64,000 nucleotides of DNA from Butyrivibrio sp. (GTDB lineage Bacteria > Bacillota > Clostridia > Lachnospirales > Lachnospiraceae): NCBI GenBank assembly GCA_017615275.1, contig JAGAAO010000017.1, forward strand, positions 79,028 to 143,027. The letters run 5' to 3'. The first letter of the stretch is position 1; the number at the start of each line of letters is the position of its first letter. Below the pieces are notes generated by a model, which saw only the letters and a list, made by a program, of their open reading frames with translations, was not told the origin of the DNA and made no database searches. Shown here in pieces: positions 1 to 9,987 of the stretch. Position numbers and translations under genes: made by a program.

Positions 1-567
1 CATAAGATCTTTGTATGTCTCAATGACAAAGCTGATAGTGTCGTTGTAGACCTGTATCTGATATTCTTTCTTGGCATCTTCTGATTCCCATGTTGTTGCC
101 ATGTTCTCTTTGTATGCCTCAGCTTTGACTTTGTTTATTTCATTGGCTTCTTCGCAGCCGATAATATTTATTGGAAATGCGGTATTGATGGTAGCAACTA
201 CGCTTGCTATACCTTTCTTGTCAACGGAAACCGAAGTAATCTCGTATCCTGTGACCATATCTGTCAGGTGACTGCAGAAGGCATCAAGTTTCTGTTTGGT
301 TTCGTCGTTGATCTTCTCAGAGTCGACACCTGCCATAACTTGTTCTGCAAGATACGATGCGTCAAACGCCTTCACGGAAGATCCGTTTACAACATCGGAA
401 CTGGCATATTGCTCAATATTATCTGTTGAGCCACTCTTAACAATGTCTAGGAAATTTGTTGCGGTTTCTGATATGGCTTCCTTATTTTCTGAAGAACATC
501 CCGTTAGAGAGGAAGCAGCAATTGTCAATGATGATAGAATAAGTATTATATTTTTTTTAATATGCAT
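1..567 (-). CDS. Lipoprotein of unknown function (3' end outside window)
   Basis: This minus-strand reading frame stays open from the ATG at 567 to the window edge, so only the first 189 codons are visible. The N-terminus has two lysines, a hydrophobic stretch and a lipobox ending LTGC, so it should be exported and lipid-anchored. The mature part starts with a helical segment containing ETATNFLDIVKSG, resembling lipoproteins with a DUF5105-like domain, but that assignment is weak. A GGAG element lies about 11 bases before the start. Two plus-strand frames over the same bases are shadows. Function unknown. Confidence 0.75.
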   Translation of the reverse strand, partial: MHIKKNIILILSSLTIAASSLTGCSSENKEAISETATNFLDIVKSGSTDNIEQYASSDVVNGSSVKAFDASYLAEQVMAGVDSEKINDETKQKLDAFCSHLTDMVTGYEITSVSVDKKGIASVVATINTAFPINIIGCEEANEINKVKAEAYKENMATTWESEDAKKEYQIQVYNDTISFVIETYKDLM

Positions 568-660
568 AGAAGTTAATTCTCCGTACATTTTAATTACATT
601 TTATGTAATACACAAAGAGTAGTATAGCATATTTGGTGAAATAATCAAAGAATATCGTAA

Positions 661-688
661 TTGCATTCTTTTAGTGGTAAAATATAGA
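661..688 (+). promoter_or_regulatory. Possible sigma-A promoter for the small gene at 715
   Basis: TTGCAT at 661-666 and TATAGA at 683-688 are separated by 16 bases, close to the housekeeping consensus, and lie just before the ribosome site of the next gene. Weak evidence from sequence alone. Confidence 0.35.
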
Positions 689-714
689 TTACAAGAGGAA
701 AAGGAGGTATTCCG

Positions 715-966
715 ATGTTAGTTCTTTTTGGTGAAGGTGTTATTAAAGATGTTTGTGCGGTAGAAGTTAAGCCTATGGATGTAGGAGACGGCAAGATTGT
801 CGGAACGCAGATCAATTTTACTTTGACAACAGGTGACAGGCTTGAATATATCTACGGACAAAATATACCGCTCGATCAATCAGGACAGAGAGCGATTGAT
901 TTTGTAAAGAAGCTCTATGAAAACGGAAAGGCTGACTTTTCGCATGAACCGGTGGAATTAATGTAA
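715..966 (+). CDS. Small hypothetical protein, 83 aa
   Basis: The frame follows an excellent ribosome site (AAAGGAGG, eight bases before the ATG) and ends before a strong terminator, so it is very probably a single-gene transcript. The product is a small soluble protein without signal peptide or membrane segment. Hydrophobic and charged residues alternate as in a compact beta-rich domain (for example TLTTGDRLEYIYG), followed by a helix near residues 57-70. No family was recognised. Its partners run on the opposite strand. Confidence 0.7.
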   Translation: MLVLFGEGVIKDVCAVEVKPMDVGDGKIVGTQINFTLTTGDRLEYIYGQNIPLDQSGQRAIDFVKKLYENGKADFSHEPVELM

Positions 967-971
967 ATGTT

Positions 972-1003
972 TTTTATTTGATAGAAATTTCTATCAAATA
1001 AAA
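972..1003. repeat. AT-rich perfect inverted repeat
   Basis: A 32-base perfect palindrome with arms of TTTTATTTGATAGAAA type sits between the stop codon at 966 and the terminator at 1004. It may add to termination or act as a separate hairpin. It has too little GC to terminate on its own. Confidence 0.5.
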
Positions 1004-1048
1004 GAAGTCCTATGCCGCAACAAGCATAGGACTTCTAATTTTCTTTCT
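1004..1048. terminator. Bidirectional intrinsic terminator
   Basis: A perfect 12-bp stem (GAAGTCCTATGC at 1004-1015 pairing with 1024-1035) with an 8-base loop is followed by TAATTTTCTTTCT on the plus strand. Read on the minus strand, the same stem is followed by TTTTATTT. It can serve the convergent genes at 715 (plus) and 1083 (minus). Confidence 0.85.
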
Positions 1049-1082
1049 GATCGTCCATTATTGATCTCCGTTTAATGGCGAA

Positions 1083-1256
1083 TCATCTCTTGCCGAGACA
1101 ACCCTGGTTTTTAAGTTCTATGAGCATATCAAAAACTTCCCCTAAAGGTAATCCTGTAATATGAGCTACTTTTTCGGGATCGGGATAATATTCGTTTTCG
1201 CAATCCTTTCTAATGCAGTTAATTACTTCGGCTTTTAAGTCTAATGTAGCTGTCAT
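1083..1256 (-). CDS. Small hypothetical protein, 57 aa
   Basis: This frame is short but well supported: AAAGGAG lies eight bases before the ATG, and the product looks like a compact helical domain beginning MTATLDLKAEVINC. Residues 25-50 (PDPEKVAHITGLPLGEVFDM) look like a helix-turn-helix or winged-helix core with a typical turn before GLPLGEV. A small DNA- or protein-binding regulator is therefore possible. It has two cysteines near residues 14 and 19 and one near residue 53. It converges with the gene at 715 across the shared terminator. The function is inferred only from this pattern. Confidence 0.65.
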   Translation of the reverse strand: MTATLDLKAEVINCIRKDCENEYYPDPEKVAHITGLPLGEVFDMLIELKNQGCLGKR

Positions 1257-1483
1257 ATAAGTAAACTCTCCTTTCGTAAATAGTCAGATAATTATGCGTG
1301 AGTCATAATCTGTTATTTATATATTATATCGTAAAAACGTACACAAACTTAATTCTTTTGTGTTAAAAAGTATGAAAATTTCATAAACTTTTACGAACAA
1401 TATATATTGAGAAAAATTTATTAACATTCTAACATATGATGCTATATTAAATCAAGTTTTTGCAGAAAAATGCCGAATAGAAA
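1257..1483. other. AT-rich intergenic region
   Basis: About 230 bases between the small minus-strand gene and the chemotaxis gene hold no convincing gene on either strand. The region is very AT-rich and should include the promoter of the 57-residue gene on the minus strand, but no clear box pair was picked out. Confidence 0.5.
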
Positions 1484-1511
1484 GCCCCGTAAATGTTAAC
1501 ATTTACGGGGC
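1484..1511 (-). terminator. Palindromic terminator of the chemotaxis gene
   Basis: A 28-base perfect palindrome (arms GCCCCGTAAATGTT) lies 16 bases beyond the stop codon of the chemotaxis receptor. On the minus strand it is followed by TTTCT, a short uridine tract. It probably ends that transcript. Confidence 0.65.
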
Positions 1512-1527
1512 GAAAGTTTATATAAAA

Positions 1528-2997
1528 TTATGCTTTTGCGTTTTGAATGTCACGAAGTTTGTTGGCCTGCTTGGAGATGTCTTCAAGGATGGTCTTAAAT
1601 GCCTTGAACTTGTCGACTGCATCTTCGGCGGATTGAGCGCCTTCGTGGGAGAGGGATGCGACCTCCTGGCTTGTTGCGGAGAGGCTTGAAATACTCTCGT
1701 TGATCTCGATTGTTGAAGTTGCGATTGATTTCATACCTTCTTCGATGAGAGCGAAGCGTGAGATCATCTCGGAAACATTGTTGTTTATGCTGGTAAAGCT
1801 TTCGCCTACGGATTCGATCATGTCGTTCTGCTCATCGACTGTTGTAACCGTATCGTCGATGCTGACCATTGCCTTTTGAACATCTTCATTGAGCTCGTTT
1901 ATGATATTTGTGATCTCAGTTGACGCTGTGTTTGTCTCTGCTGCAAGTTCGCGGACGTTGTTTGCAACAACAGCAAACCCTTTTCCGGATTCACCTGCTC
2001 TTGCTGCTTCGATGCTGGCGTTGAGGGCGAGGAGATTGGTCTGTGTTGAGATAGACATGATGGAACCTACGATATTCTGAACTTCCTCAACCTTGTTGAT
2101 AACTGCCTGTGTTGCGTCGACAGTTACCTGACTTGCCTTTGATACGTCCTGAGATTTTACTTTCAATTCTTCGATTATCTTTACGCCGTCGTTTATTGCT
2201 GTCTGAGTTACTTCTGAGGCCGATGTCATTTCAATTCTGTGCTGCTCTGTGTTGGATGTTTCATCACGGATGAGCTGGACTTTTTCAGCCTGAGTGATGA
2301 TAGACTGGGCGGTGTTTTCCATGTTTGTTGCGATGTTTTGCATTCCCTTGTGCTGGGATTCGATTATTTTATGAATTGCAGCGAGATCTTCCTGTGATCT
2401 GTTAAAAAGATCGGTGATGGTATTTGCGATTTCAGCCATGTTGTTTCCTGCTGCGAGGGCTTTTTCGGCGTTTGAACTTATAAGCGAGTTGTTCTCGTTA
2501 TTAAATCTTGTGTTGAGTGAGATTGTTGAAATACATGAGATAAATGAAAGGATAAGAGTTGTCGCACCCGGAAGAAGCACGGGATCGATACCGTTATTAG
2601 CAATAAGATTCTTAACAATCGAAACGGTATAGGTGAGTATGATGACAACGATTCCATATACACACATTTTAACGTTCAGATAGATCATGCTGCAGATAAG
2701 TATCGGCAGACCGAATGCATAATATAACGGGCTGTCACCTGCGATCATGAGAAATATGTAGAATAGGCTTGCACCTCCCATTATGAGTATTGCGCCTGTT
2801 TTAGCTTCGGAAAATTTGGTGTTTCCAAGAATGATAAGGATAGAACTGACTACGGCACTTGCCAATATGACCGCCTTTCCTGTTCCAAAACCTTTAGTCA
2901 GTAGAGATAGCAACGTTATGATGAATCCTGTTGCCACAATGATGATACTTACGTAAAAACTGTTTCTGTTAGCGCGCTTGTACTGTTCAGCGTTCAT
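1528..2997 (-). CDS. Methyl-accepting chemotaxis protein
   Basis: This is a membrane chemoreceptor that should bind CheW and CheA and steer the flagellar motor. About five or six hydrophobic segments fill residues 15-165, with almost no extracellular ligand domain, so it may sense through the membrane. A long helical region follows, with the signalling hairpin near residues 315-350, recognised from [17 protein letters not shown], the hallmark of the family. At 489 residues it lacks the usual periplasmic Cache or four-helix sensor. Its terminator is the palindrome at 1484. No other chemotaxis gene is nearby, so it is an orphan receptor. The ligand is unknown. Confidence 0.93.
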   Translation of the reverse strand: MNAEQYKRANRNSFYVSIIIVATGFIITLLSLLTKGFGTGKAVILASAVVSSILIILGNTKFSEAKTGAILIMGGASLFYIFLMIAGDSPLYYAFGLPILICSMIYLNVKMCVYGIVVIILTYTVSIVKNLIANNGIDPVLLPGATTLILSFISCISTISLNTRFNNENNSLISSNAEKALAAGNNMAEIANTITDLFNRSQEDLAAIHKIIESQHKGMQNIATNMENTAQSIITQAEKVQLIRDETSNTEQHRIEMTSASEVTQTAINDGVKIIEELKVKSQDVSKASQVTVDATQAVINKVEEVQNIVGSIMSISTQTNLLALNASIEAARAGESGKGFAVVANNVRELAAETNTASTEITNIINELNEDVQKAMVSIDDTVTTVDEQNDMIESVGESFTSINNNVSEMISRFALIEEGMKSIATSTIEINESISSLSATSQEVASLSHEGAQSAEDAVDKFKAFKTILEDISKQANKLRDIQNAKA

Positions 2998-3150
2998 AAT
3001 TATGCCTCCGTAGATGTGGATATTTAGTTTTAGATAATTATGATACTACCACAAAAGCCACAGTATATCTATATTAAAGAGTTTTTTGGAACGCAAAATT
3101 ATGATATAATAAGCAACTGAGAGAAATGATCTGTTTGGAGGATTGTGTTT

Positions 3151-4068
3151 ATGCTATCTGTCATAATTCCCGCATACAATGAAGAGGAAATGATCGGCAA
3201 GACTTCCGAGGTTATATCAGGAATATTGGCCGGAGAAAATATTGATTACGAGTTGCTTTTCGTCAACGACGGATCCAAGGATAATACTTGGAACGTTATT
3301 GAGGAGGCTTCTTCAAAGAACCCTAAAGTAAAGGGAATATGTTTTTCCAGGAATTTCGGCAAAGAATCAGCTGTTTTTGCCGGCATAGCGGAGGCAAAGG
3401 GAGACTGCTGCGTCGTTATCGACTGTGATCTTCAGCATCCGCCGGAAAAGATTGTTGATATGTACAGGCTTTGGGAACAGGGCTATGAAATAGTTGAAGG
3501 CGTTAAGGCGAGCAGAGGAAGAGAGTCCGCGCTTCATAAGTTTGCGGCAAAGAGTTTTTACAGCATGATGACTGATGCCGTGGGCTTTGATATGTCAAGA
3601 GCTTCGGATTATAAGCTTCTCGACAGGAAGGCTATGAATGTTCTTCTGAATATGCGTGAAAAGAATGCGTTTTTCAGAGCTCTTTCTTCATGGGTAGGAT
3701 TTAAGAGCACGGAAGTCAGCTACGAAGTAAGAGAAAGAGAAGCGGGAGTATCCAAATGGAGCACGAGAGCGCTGTTTAAATACGCCGTTACCAATATAAC
3801 GTCGTTTACTTCGGCGCCTTTGCAGCTTGTTACCATCGCAGGTGTTGTTGTCGCGGCAATCGGATTTTTGTCTGTGATCGAAGCGCTTTACAGGTTCTTT
3901 AGTAAAACTGCGTCGCCCGGATTTACCGAGGTTATTATCCTTATATGCTTCACTTCGTCCATAATCATGTTGGGGCTTGGCGTTATTGGAATCTATATAG
4001 CCAAGATCTATGATGAAGTTAAGGGAAGACCCCGTTACATAATTGATAAGACTACATATGAGAAATAA
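3151..4068 (+). CDS. Family 2 glycosyltransferase, GtrB/dolichol-phosphate type
   Basis: The product should transfer a sugar from a nucleotide donor to undecaprenyl phosphate. The N-terminal GT-A fold opens with LSVIIPAYNEEEMI, has the nucleotide-binding NDGSKDNT, and a metal-binding DCDLQHP near residue 93. Two membrane helices near residues 225-250 and 260-285 close the protein, the layout of GtrB and related bactoprenol glucosyltransferases. The ATG at 3151 is preferred because GGAGGA lies eight bases upstream; an in-frame GTG at 3145 is too close. It stands alone, so the sugar and acceptor pathway are not given by context. Confidence 0.92.
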   Translation: MLSVIIPAYNEEEMIGKTSEVISGILAGENIDYELLFVNDGSKDNTWNVIEEASSKNPKVKGICFSRNFGKESAVFAGIAEAKGDCCVVIDCDLQHPPEKIVDMYRLWEQGYEIVEGVKASRGRESALHKFAAKSFYSMMTDAVGFDMSRASDYKLLDRKAMNVLLNMREKNAFFRALSSWVGFKSTEVSYEVREREAGVSKWSTRALFKYAVTNITSFTSAPLQLVTIAGVVVAAIGFLSVIEALYRFFSKTASPGFTEVIILICFTSSIIMLGLGVIGIYIAKIYDEVKGRPRYIIDKTTYEK

Positions 4069-4162
4069 CGGAATTTTATAAAAAATCTTGGTTAAATTAA
4101 CGAAATAATGGTAAAATGTAATTAAGCGGATTATGTCTTTTGGAGGAGAAAGGAGACAGGCA

Positions 4163-5392
4163 ATGTTAGCTACACTAATTCCATTGTTCGACGAAAAAAT
4201 GTCTGTTTGTGCATATTCTGTGTTTGCGCGTAAAGATAACCACTTCTTGAATCCTGAATTGGAAGGCGGGGCAAGATATGACGGCGCCGGTACGGTTCAT
4301 GAACTTGAAGTGGTTAGCAGTATGGGGATGGCGATGCTTTCAGGGGGAAAAGAAGTCTTCGTTCCCGTCAATCAGTTTTCCGTTTTCGCCGAAATCTCCC
4401 TTCAGTGCACAGTTCCGGCGAATAAAGTCGTTCTCCTCATGGACAACAGTATCACACCCGAACCGCAATACGTTAAAAGGGTAAGAGAACTTAAAATGCA
4501 GGGATACAAGCTGGCAATGAGAAAACTTCCCATTTCGAGTTTTGAACCCTACAAAGAGATCCTCAATCAGTGTGATTACATCTTGCTCAATCACTCCAAG
4601 ATCGATATAGAAAAGGCTAAGATCTATTTCGGTCAGGTTTATCCCAATATCAAATTGTGTGCGGTAAATGTCGACACACAGGAACAGTATGATACTTTGA
4701 GATCTCACGGTGGATACGATCTGTATGAAGGCGGATTTTTCAGAATGCCTGTATGTGAGTCTGAGACTGAAGTCAATCCCTTAAAGATCAATTACATAGA
4801 ACTTTTGAATGTGGTAAATGCTCCGGACTACGATCTTACCGATGCTGCAGATGTTATCGGCAAGGATCCGGCGCTTGTTATCTCTCTTTTGGAGATGGTA
4901 AACAGGATCGCAATCAACTCTGAGATCACATCAATCCGTCACGCAGCTGCAATGCTCGGACAGAAAGAACTCAAGAGATGGATAAATACTGCGGTTACCA
5001 AGGAACTCTGTGCTGACAAGCCTTCAGAGATCACAAGACTTGTCATGATAAGAGCTAAGTTTGCCGAGAACCTTGCAGAATGCTTTGAGATGGCTATGCA
5101 GGCACAAGAATTGTTTATTATGGGGCTTTTCTCTGTAATTGACATCATGCTCGGAATGACTATGGAAGAAGCCCTTGCAATGGTTGTTGTTCCCAAGAAG
5201 GTTAAACAGGCACTTTTGGATAACGAAGGAGAATTCGCACCTGTCCTTAACTTTATCAAGAGATATGAGGATGCGGATTGGACGGAAGTATCAAGACTCA
5301 TGGTTTTGGGTAATTTGAGTATGACAAAGGTTTATGAAGCCTACCTGTCAGCTCTCAGATGGTATAGAGATCTTTTCCCGAAAGAGCGTTAA
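4163..5392 (+). CDS. EAL-like/HDOD signalling protein (YuxH type)
   Basis: This 409-residue protein combines an N-terminal degenerate EAL-like half (about 1-200) with a C-terminal HDOD domain (about 205-400). The HDOD part is seen in LTDAADVIGKDPALVISLLE, a core shared with YuxH and other regulators. The EAL half lacks the EAL and metal-binding signatures, so it probably binds a ligand or partner and is not expected to cleave cyclic di-GMP. The ATG at 4163 has AAAGGAG seven bases upstream and gives the natural start MLATLIPLFDEKM. It leads into the sensor cluster at 5439, only 46 bases downstream, so a shared pathway is likely. Confidence 0.85.
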   Translation: MLATLIPLFDEKMSVCAYSVFARKDNHFLNPELEGGARYDGAGTVHELEVVSSMGMAMLSGGKEVFVPVNQFSVFAEISLQCTVPANKVVLLMDNSITPEPQYVKRVRELKMQGYKLAMRKLPISSFEPYKEILNQCDYILLNHSKIDIEKAKIYFGQVYPNIKLCAVNVDTQEQYDTLRSHGGYDLYEGGFFRMPVCESETEVNPLKINYIELLNVVNAPDYDLTDAADVIGKDPALVISLLEMVNRIAINSEITSIRHAAAMLGQKELKRWINTAVTKELCADKPSEITRLVMIRAKFAENLAECFEMAMQAQELFIMGLFSVIDIMLGMTMEEALAMVVVPKKVKQALLDNEGEFAPVLNFIKRYEDADWTEVSRLMVLGNLSMTKVYEAYLSALRWYRDLFPKER

Positions 5393-5438
5393 GCGTTCTG
5401 TTATTTCGGGATAATGCTTTATACAACGGGGTGACTTT

Positions 5439-8400
5439 ATGGTCGGTACTGAAGTGATAGGCGCCAGCGCCTTCAATTTATCCGCCCTAGTGATCAGCAT
5501 CACGTGCATTGTTTATAAACTGATCATCAGAGGTAAGGTAAAGCTTAAGAATTGGCTTTTCATTGCCTTCATAGTAATAATCGCTGTAGATTCTCTTTCG
5601 GGTATTTTCGGAGAGTTTCTCAAATATAACATCGAGCTCTCGTATACCGCTGAGCTTGTGGTTAGCCATGCAAATCACATGGTGTACTTCATTACGCATT
5701 TCGCGATGGCTCCCATTTTTGCAGATTACATAATAATGGAGTGTGGTGTTCAACACAAATATACGGGAAAGGTGCGTCTGTATTTAGCGTTACCTTTGAT
5801 TTTTATTGAACTTCTGATTCTTTCCAATCCAATTTTTAAGTGCATTTACAGTATTGACGAGAATCTTGTTTATTCAAGGAGTAAGGGTGTATATATTGCC
5901 TATGCGGTCAGCTGTTTCTACGCTATCTTTTCAATGATAGTTCTTTACTTGTACCGCGATGCTCTGAACAGGCTTAAGAAAATAGCAATCATATATTTCT
6001 ATGTCCTTGTTCTGGGCGGCACGTTTATTCAGATGTCGGTTCCGACTGTAAGATGCGAGCTGATGTGTGAAGCGATAGGCGCTATGGGAATAATGATAAT
6101 GCTTGAGGACGATGATGACAGAAGAGATTTCTCGACAAAAGCCCTTAACAGAAACGCTTTCGTGAACGATATCGGCAACAATTTTAAATATAGGATTCCT
6201 TTTAACTCAATCTGCGTAAAAATATTGAACGGCGATATCCTGAGGAAGATATCAAGCCACGAGGAATATGAGAAAGTCCTCATGCAGGTGGTAGCTTTTC
6301 TTATGAATGCCGGGAAAAAGTTTGAAGTCTACCGAGTAGGAATGGAATGCTTTTTTTTGGTGTGTCCCGATATTACCAAGGATCAGGCAAAAGACATCGC
6401 GGATGAAATTTACACAAGATTTGAGAACAGTTTTCTGCTCGACGGAAACAACGTAAAGCTGAACACGCTTGTTATTCAGGCTTGCTCACCGGAGAAATTT
6501 GAGAGCCTTGATAACCTGCTTCTTTTGTCGGATACACATATTGATAAGAGAATCGGAAGAGCTCTTTACAGCAATGAGCTTGATTTCATCATAAGACGTT
6601 CCGATGTCGAGAAGGCGGTTAGAAGAGGACTTGAGAGCTCGAGCTTCAGAGTCTTCTATGAGCCTATTTATACAAAAGACGATATTTCCATATGTGCGGC
6701 TGAGGCGGTTCTTAAGTTCAAGGACAAGGAGCTTGGCGAGATATCCGAAGAAGAATTCCTTCCGATAGCCAATCAGACGGGAACAATCGAGAAACTGGGA
6801 CTTTTCATGATCGAAGAAGTTCTCTATTTTATCGGTGGCGGTATCGTAGAGGAAATGGGGCTTGAATTTATCTGCGTCAAACTCTCGTCGGCGCAGATAA
6901 TAAAGACGGATTTCATACCGCAGGTAAGAGAACTTTTCTCAAGATACGGAGTTAAACCCGAGAAGATTGTCTTTGGAATAACGGAAAATGCAGCAGTTAC
7001 CGATAAGAACATTATCTATCAGGTAATATCGGATCTCGGAGATATGGGAATCAGGTTCTATATGGATGAGTACGGAACCAGCTTCTTTGGAATGAAGTCC
7101 TCGACATCCTATCTGTTTGAAGGAATAAAGATAAATGCAAGTCTTCTTCACGATACCGATAAGTCATCGCAGAAGAGGATAATTCTTGAAGACCGTCTTT
7201 CTACAATGAATCAGACGGGCAAAAAGATAATAATAGGCGGAGTGGATTCCAAGACTTACGCGGATTCTATAAAAGGCGTGAAGGCTGACTTCGTAAAGGG
7301 TACATATTACTCGAGAGCTGTCAGCAAAAATGACTTTATTGCTATTCTTAAGGCGACTGAGACAGCCAGAATGGAGGAGAGACGTGCAAAGGCTGCGAAT
7401 GAGGCAAAGAGTGATTTCCTTGCGAATATGTCTCATGAGATAAGAACGCCTATAAATGCCGTTTTGGGAATGAATGAGGTCATTTTAAGAGAGTGCAAGG
7501 ATGAAAAGATACTTGAATATTCACGAAAGATAGAGAGTGCCGGAAAAACTCTTTTATCCCTTATAAATGATATCCTGGATTTCTCCAAGATCGAAGCGGG
7601 AAACATGGAGATAAACGAGAGCAATTACGAGTTGAGCTCTGTGCTTAACGATGCTTATAATCTTACGGGAATCAAGACTTCGCAAAAGAATCTTGAGCTT
7701 GAATTTGAGGTTGACGAAAATCTTCCCGAGGATCTGTGCGGAGATGAAGTAAGACTCAGGCAGATCATCGTTAATATTCTGAATAATGCTGTCAAATACA
7801 CGATGGAGGGAAGCATAACCCTAAAGATAAGAGGAGAGGACGTCTCCGAGGATAAGGTAAATCTTCTCATAGATATCAGCGATACGGGTATCGGAATCAA
7901 ACAGGAGAATATCGACGACCTGTTCATGAAATTTAAGAGACTTGATATCGAGAGGAACAAGACTATCGAAGGAACGGGACTGGGACTTGCCATCACAAGC
8001 AATCTCCTTCAGCTTATGAACGGTTCGATATCCGTTGAGAGTGAGTATGGCAAAGGCTCGACATTTAAGATTATTCTTCCTCAGAAGAAGGTCGGAACCG
8101 ATAAGAAGATCGGAGATTTCAGAGCCAAGATCGCGGAACTTAATAAGGTTCGCAAGGAGTACAAAGAGAAGTTTACCGCAAAGGATGCAACAATCCTTGT
8201 TGTTGACGATACTCCCGTAAACCACGTTGTAATGCAGGAGTTGTTAAAGACAACGCTTGTTAATATTGAGACCGCATTAAGCGGCGAGGAGTGCCTGAGA
8301 AAACAGAGAGAGAAAAAGTACGATACTATTTTCCTTGATTACAGAATGCCTGTAATGGACGGAATCGAAACTCTTCACCGCATAAAGGAAGATGATGAGA

Positions 8401-9209
8401 GTAAGAACTTTGATACACCTATAATCGTTCTTACGGCAAATGCCATTTCGGGAGCTAAAGATAATTTCTTAAGAGAGGGATTTACGGATTATCTCACAAA
8501 GCCCGTTGAGAGCGATAAGCTTGAAGATGCGCTTATAAAGTACCTTCCGAAAGACAAGATCAATTTCACGCAGGAAGCCGGAGTTCAGCCGGTTGAAACT
8601 GCAAAGGCAGATATAAGTGAGGCTATGGCGGGATTTGCAGAGACGGATGCTTCACTTGGAATAAAGAACTGCGGAGGTAAAGACGGATACTTTAATATCC
8701 TCAAGGTATACTTTGACTCTATCGATATTTCACGGGGAAATATTGAAAAGGCATACGAAGAGGAAAATTGGAAAGATTACACGAGCTATGTGCATTCGCT
8801 CAAGAGTACCAGCAGGACGATTGGAGCGGTTGCTCTTTCCGGTCTTGCGGAGAAGCTTGAAGAGGCGGGAATAGCGGATGACATTGACTATATCAGGGAA
8901 CACAACACAGAGCTCCTTGACAAATATGCTCTTGTAAAAAAGGAACTTTCATCGGTTCCCGGACTTGCGAAAGAGGAGGAGAAAGACAGCGGCAAGCCTG
9001 AGATAAAGGCGGATGAGTTAAAAGATGCATACGGAAGTATTGTTGAAGCCTGCAAAGGTCTTAATTATGACATGCTTGAGCTGATCCTTGAGTCTTTGAA
9101 GGATTATAAGCTTCCGGACAACGACAAGAAAAAAGTGGGGAATATAGAGCAACTTCTTAAAAAGCTTGATTGGGAGAGTATAGAGAGAATTGCAGCGAAT
9201 GAACTGTAG
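5439..9209 (+). CDS. Hybrid sensor kinase with degenerate GGDEF and EAL domains
   Basis: Order of parts in this 1256-residue protein: about seven membrane helices (1-205), a GGDEF-like domain (215-375), an EAL-like domain (385-640), a HisKA helix with the phospho-acceptor His near 666 in NMSHEIRTP, an ATPase domain with DTGIGI near 815, a receiver with phospho-Asp near 967 (FLDYRMP), and a C-terminal Hpt domain with His near 1119 (YVHSLKS). The GGDEF site is replaced by RVGMECF and the EAL motif by EAV, with the catalytic Asn and Asp positions changed, so both should be non-catalytic. It probably phosphorylates the regulator at 9223, which begins 13 bases later. Confidence 0.92.
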   Translation: MVGTEVIGASAFNLSALVISITCIVYKLIIRGKVKLKNWLFIAFIVIIAVDSLSGIFGEFLKYNIELSYTAELVVSHANHMVYFITHFAMAPIFADYIIMECGVQHKYTGKVRLYLALPLIFIELLILSNPIFKCIYSIDENLVYSRSKGVYIAYAVSCFYAIFSMIVLYLYRDALNRLKKIAIIYFYVLVLGGTFIQMSVPTVRCELMCEAIGAMGIMIMLEDDDDRRDFSTKALNRNAFVNDIGNNFKYRIPFNSICVKILNGDILRKISSHEEYEKVLMQVVAFLMNAGKKFEVYRVGMECFFLVCPDITKDQAKDIADEIYTRFENSFLLDGNNVKLNTLVIQACSPEKFESLDNLLLLSDTHIDKRIGRALYSNELDFIIRRSDVEKAVRRGLESSSFRVFYEPIYTKDDISICAAEAVLKFKDKELGEISEEEFLPIANQTGTIEKLGLFMIEEVLYFIGGGIVEEMGLEFICVKLSSAQIIKTDFIPQVRELFSRYGVKPEKIVFGITENAAVTDKNIIYQVISDLGDMGIRFYMDEYGTSFFGMKSSTSYLFEGIKINASLLHDTDKSSQKRIILEDRLSTMNQTGKKIIIGGVDSKTYADSIKGVKADFVKGTYYSRAVSKNDFIAILKATETARMEERRAKAANEAKSDFLANMSHEIRTPINAVLGMNEVILRECKDEKILEYSRKIESAGKTLLSLINDILDFSKIEAGNMEINESNYELSSVLNDAYNLTGIKTSQKNLELEFEVDENLPEDLCGDEVRLRQIIVNILNNAVKYTMEGSITLKIRGEDVSEDKVNLLIDISDTGIGIKQENIDDLFMKFKRLDIERNKTIEGTGLGLAITSNLLQLMNGSISVESEYGKGSTFKIILPQKKVGTDKKIGDFRAKIAELNKVRKEYKEKFTAKDATILVVDDTPVNHVVMQELLKTTLVNIETALSGEECLRKQREKKYDTIFLDYRMPVMDGIETLHRIKEDDESKNFDTPIIVLTANAISGAKDNFLREGFTDYLTKPVESDKLEDALIKYLPKDKINFTQEAGVQPVETAKADISEAMAGFAETDASLGIKNCGGKDGYFNILKVYFDSIDISRGNIEKAYEEENWKDYTSYVHSLKSTSRTIGAVALSGLAEKLEEAGIADDIDYIREHNTELLDKYALVKKELSSVPGLAKEEEKDSGKPEIKADELKDAYGSIVEACKGLNYDMLELILESLKDYKLPDNDKKKVGNIEQLLKKLDWESIERIAANEL

Positions 9210-9222
9210 ACAGGAGTGAATT

Positions 9223-9981
9223 ATGTTTGATAAGAAAATTCTGTTAGTCAGGAAAGACACAACGTTCATGGTTAATGCAATAAAAAAGTGTCTGCTCGAT
9301 AATCATTTTATAGTTGCGGAGACGTCTTATTCCATTTCCGATATCAGCTCCAACAAAGCTGATGCATGTCTCGCAATCTTATATACCGACTCCGATTTTG
9401 CCGATTATCAGGACGCAATTATATACTTTAAGGACTTGTGCATAGAAGAGAATATGATCGTCATAATAATCGGTGACAATGATACCTTTAAGTTTATTCA
9501 CAGGTTCATTCCTAAAGAGGACATAGCATGTGAGCTTACAAGACCTCTTGATATGGAAGAGCTTCTGAATAAGGTCTACATCGTTACGGATGAAGAATAT
9601 ATTCAGCTTAAAAGAAAATGCATTCTCGTTGTTGATGACGATTTTACCTATCTTCAGATGCTGAGGGAATGGCTCAAGGATGATTTCAGAGTGGGCGTTG
9701 CCAATTCCGGAGCGCAGGCGATTGCCTGGCTTACCAATAACAAGGCGGACCTCATTCTGCTCGACTACGATATGCCTGTAATAGATGGACCAAAGGTCAT
9801 GGAGATGCTAAAAAAAGAGTCTTTTTCAAGCGGCATTCCTGTAATGTTCCTTACAGGTAAAAATGACAAAAAGAGCGTTACGGAAGTAATATCACTTAAG
9901 CCCGCGGACTATCTGCTTAAGTCAATTGACAAAGAAAAACTGCTGGATACACTTAGAAACTTTTTTGATTCGAGGGAATAG
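9223..9981 (+). CDS. Response regulator with two receiver domains
   Basis: The protein has two receiver-like domains and no output domain. The first (1-125) begins KILLVRKD and lacks the acidic pair and phospho-Asp, so it is a pseudo-receiver. The second (130-250) is complete: acidic residues in VVDDD near 136-138, phospho-Asp near 181 in LLDYDMP, and the conserved Lys near 231. It is probably the phosphate acceptor of the neighbouring hybrid kinase and acts through protein contacts. The gene lies 13 bases after the kinase and six bases before the next sensor gene, so one operon is likely. The start has AGGAG nearby. Confidence 0.88.
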   Translation: MFDKKILLVRKDTTFMVNAIKKCLLDNHFIVAETSYSISDISSNKADACLAILYTDSDFADYQDAIIYFKDLCIEENMIVIIIGDNDTFKFIHRFIPKEDIACELTRPLDMEELLNKVYIVTDEEYIQLKRKCILVVDDDFTYLQMLREWLKDDFRVGVANSGAQAIAWLTNNKADLILLDYDMPVIDGPKVMEMLKKESFSSGIPVMFLTGKNDKKSVTEVISLKPADYLLKSIDKEKLLDTLRNFFDSRE

Positions 9982-9987
9982 AACAGT

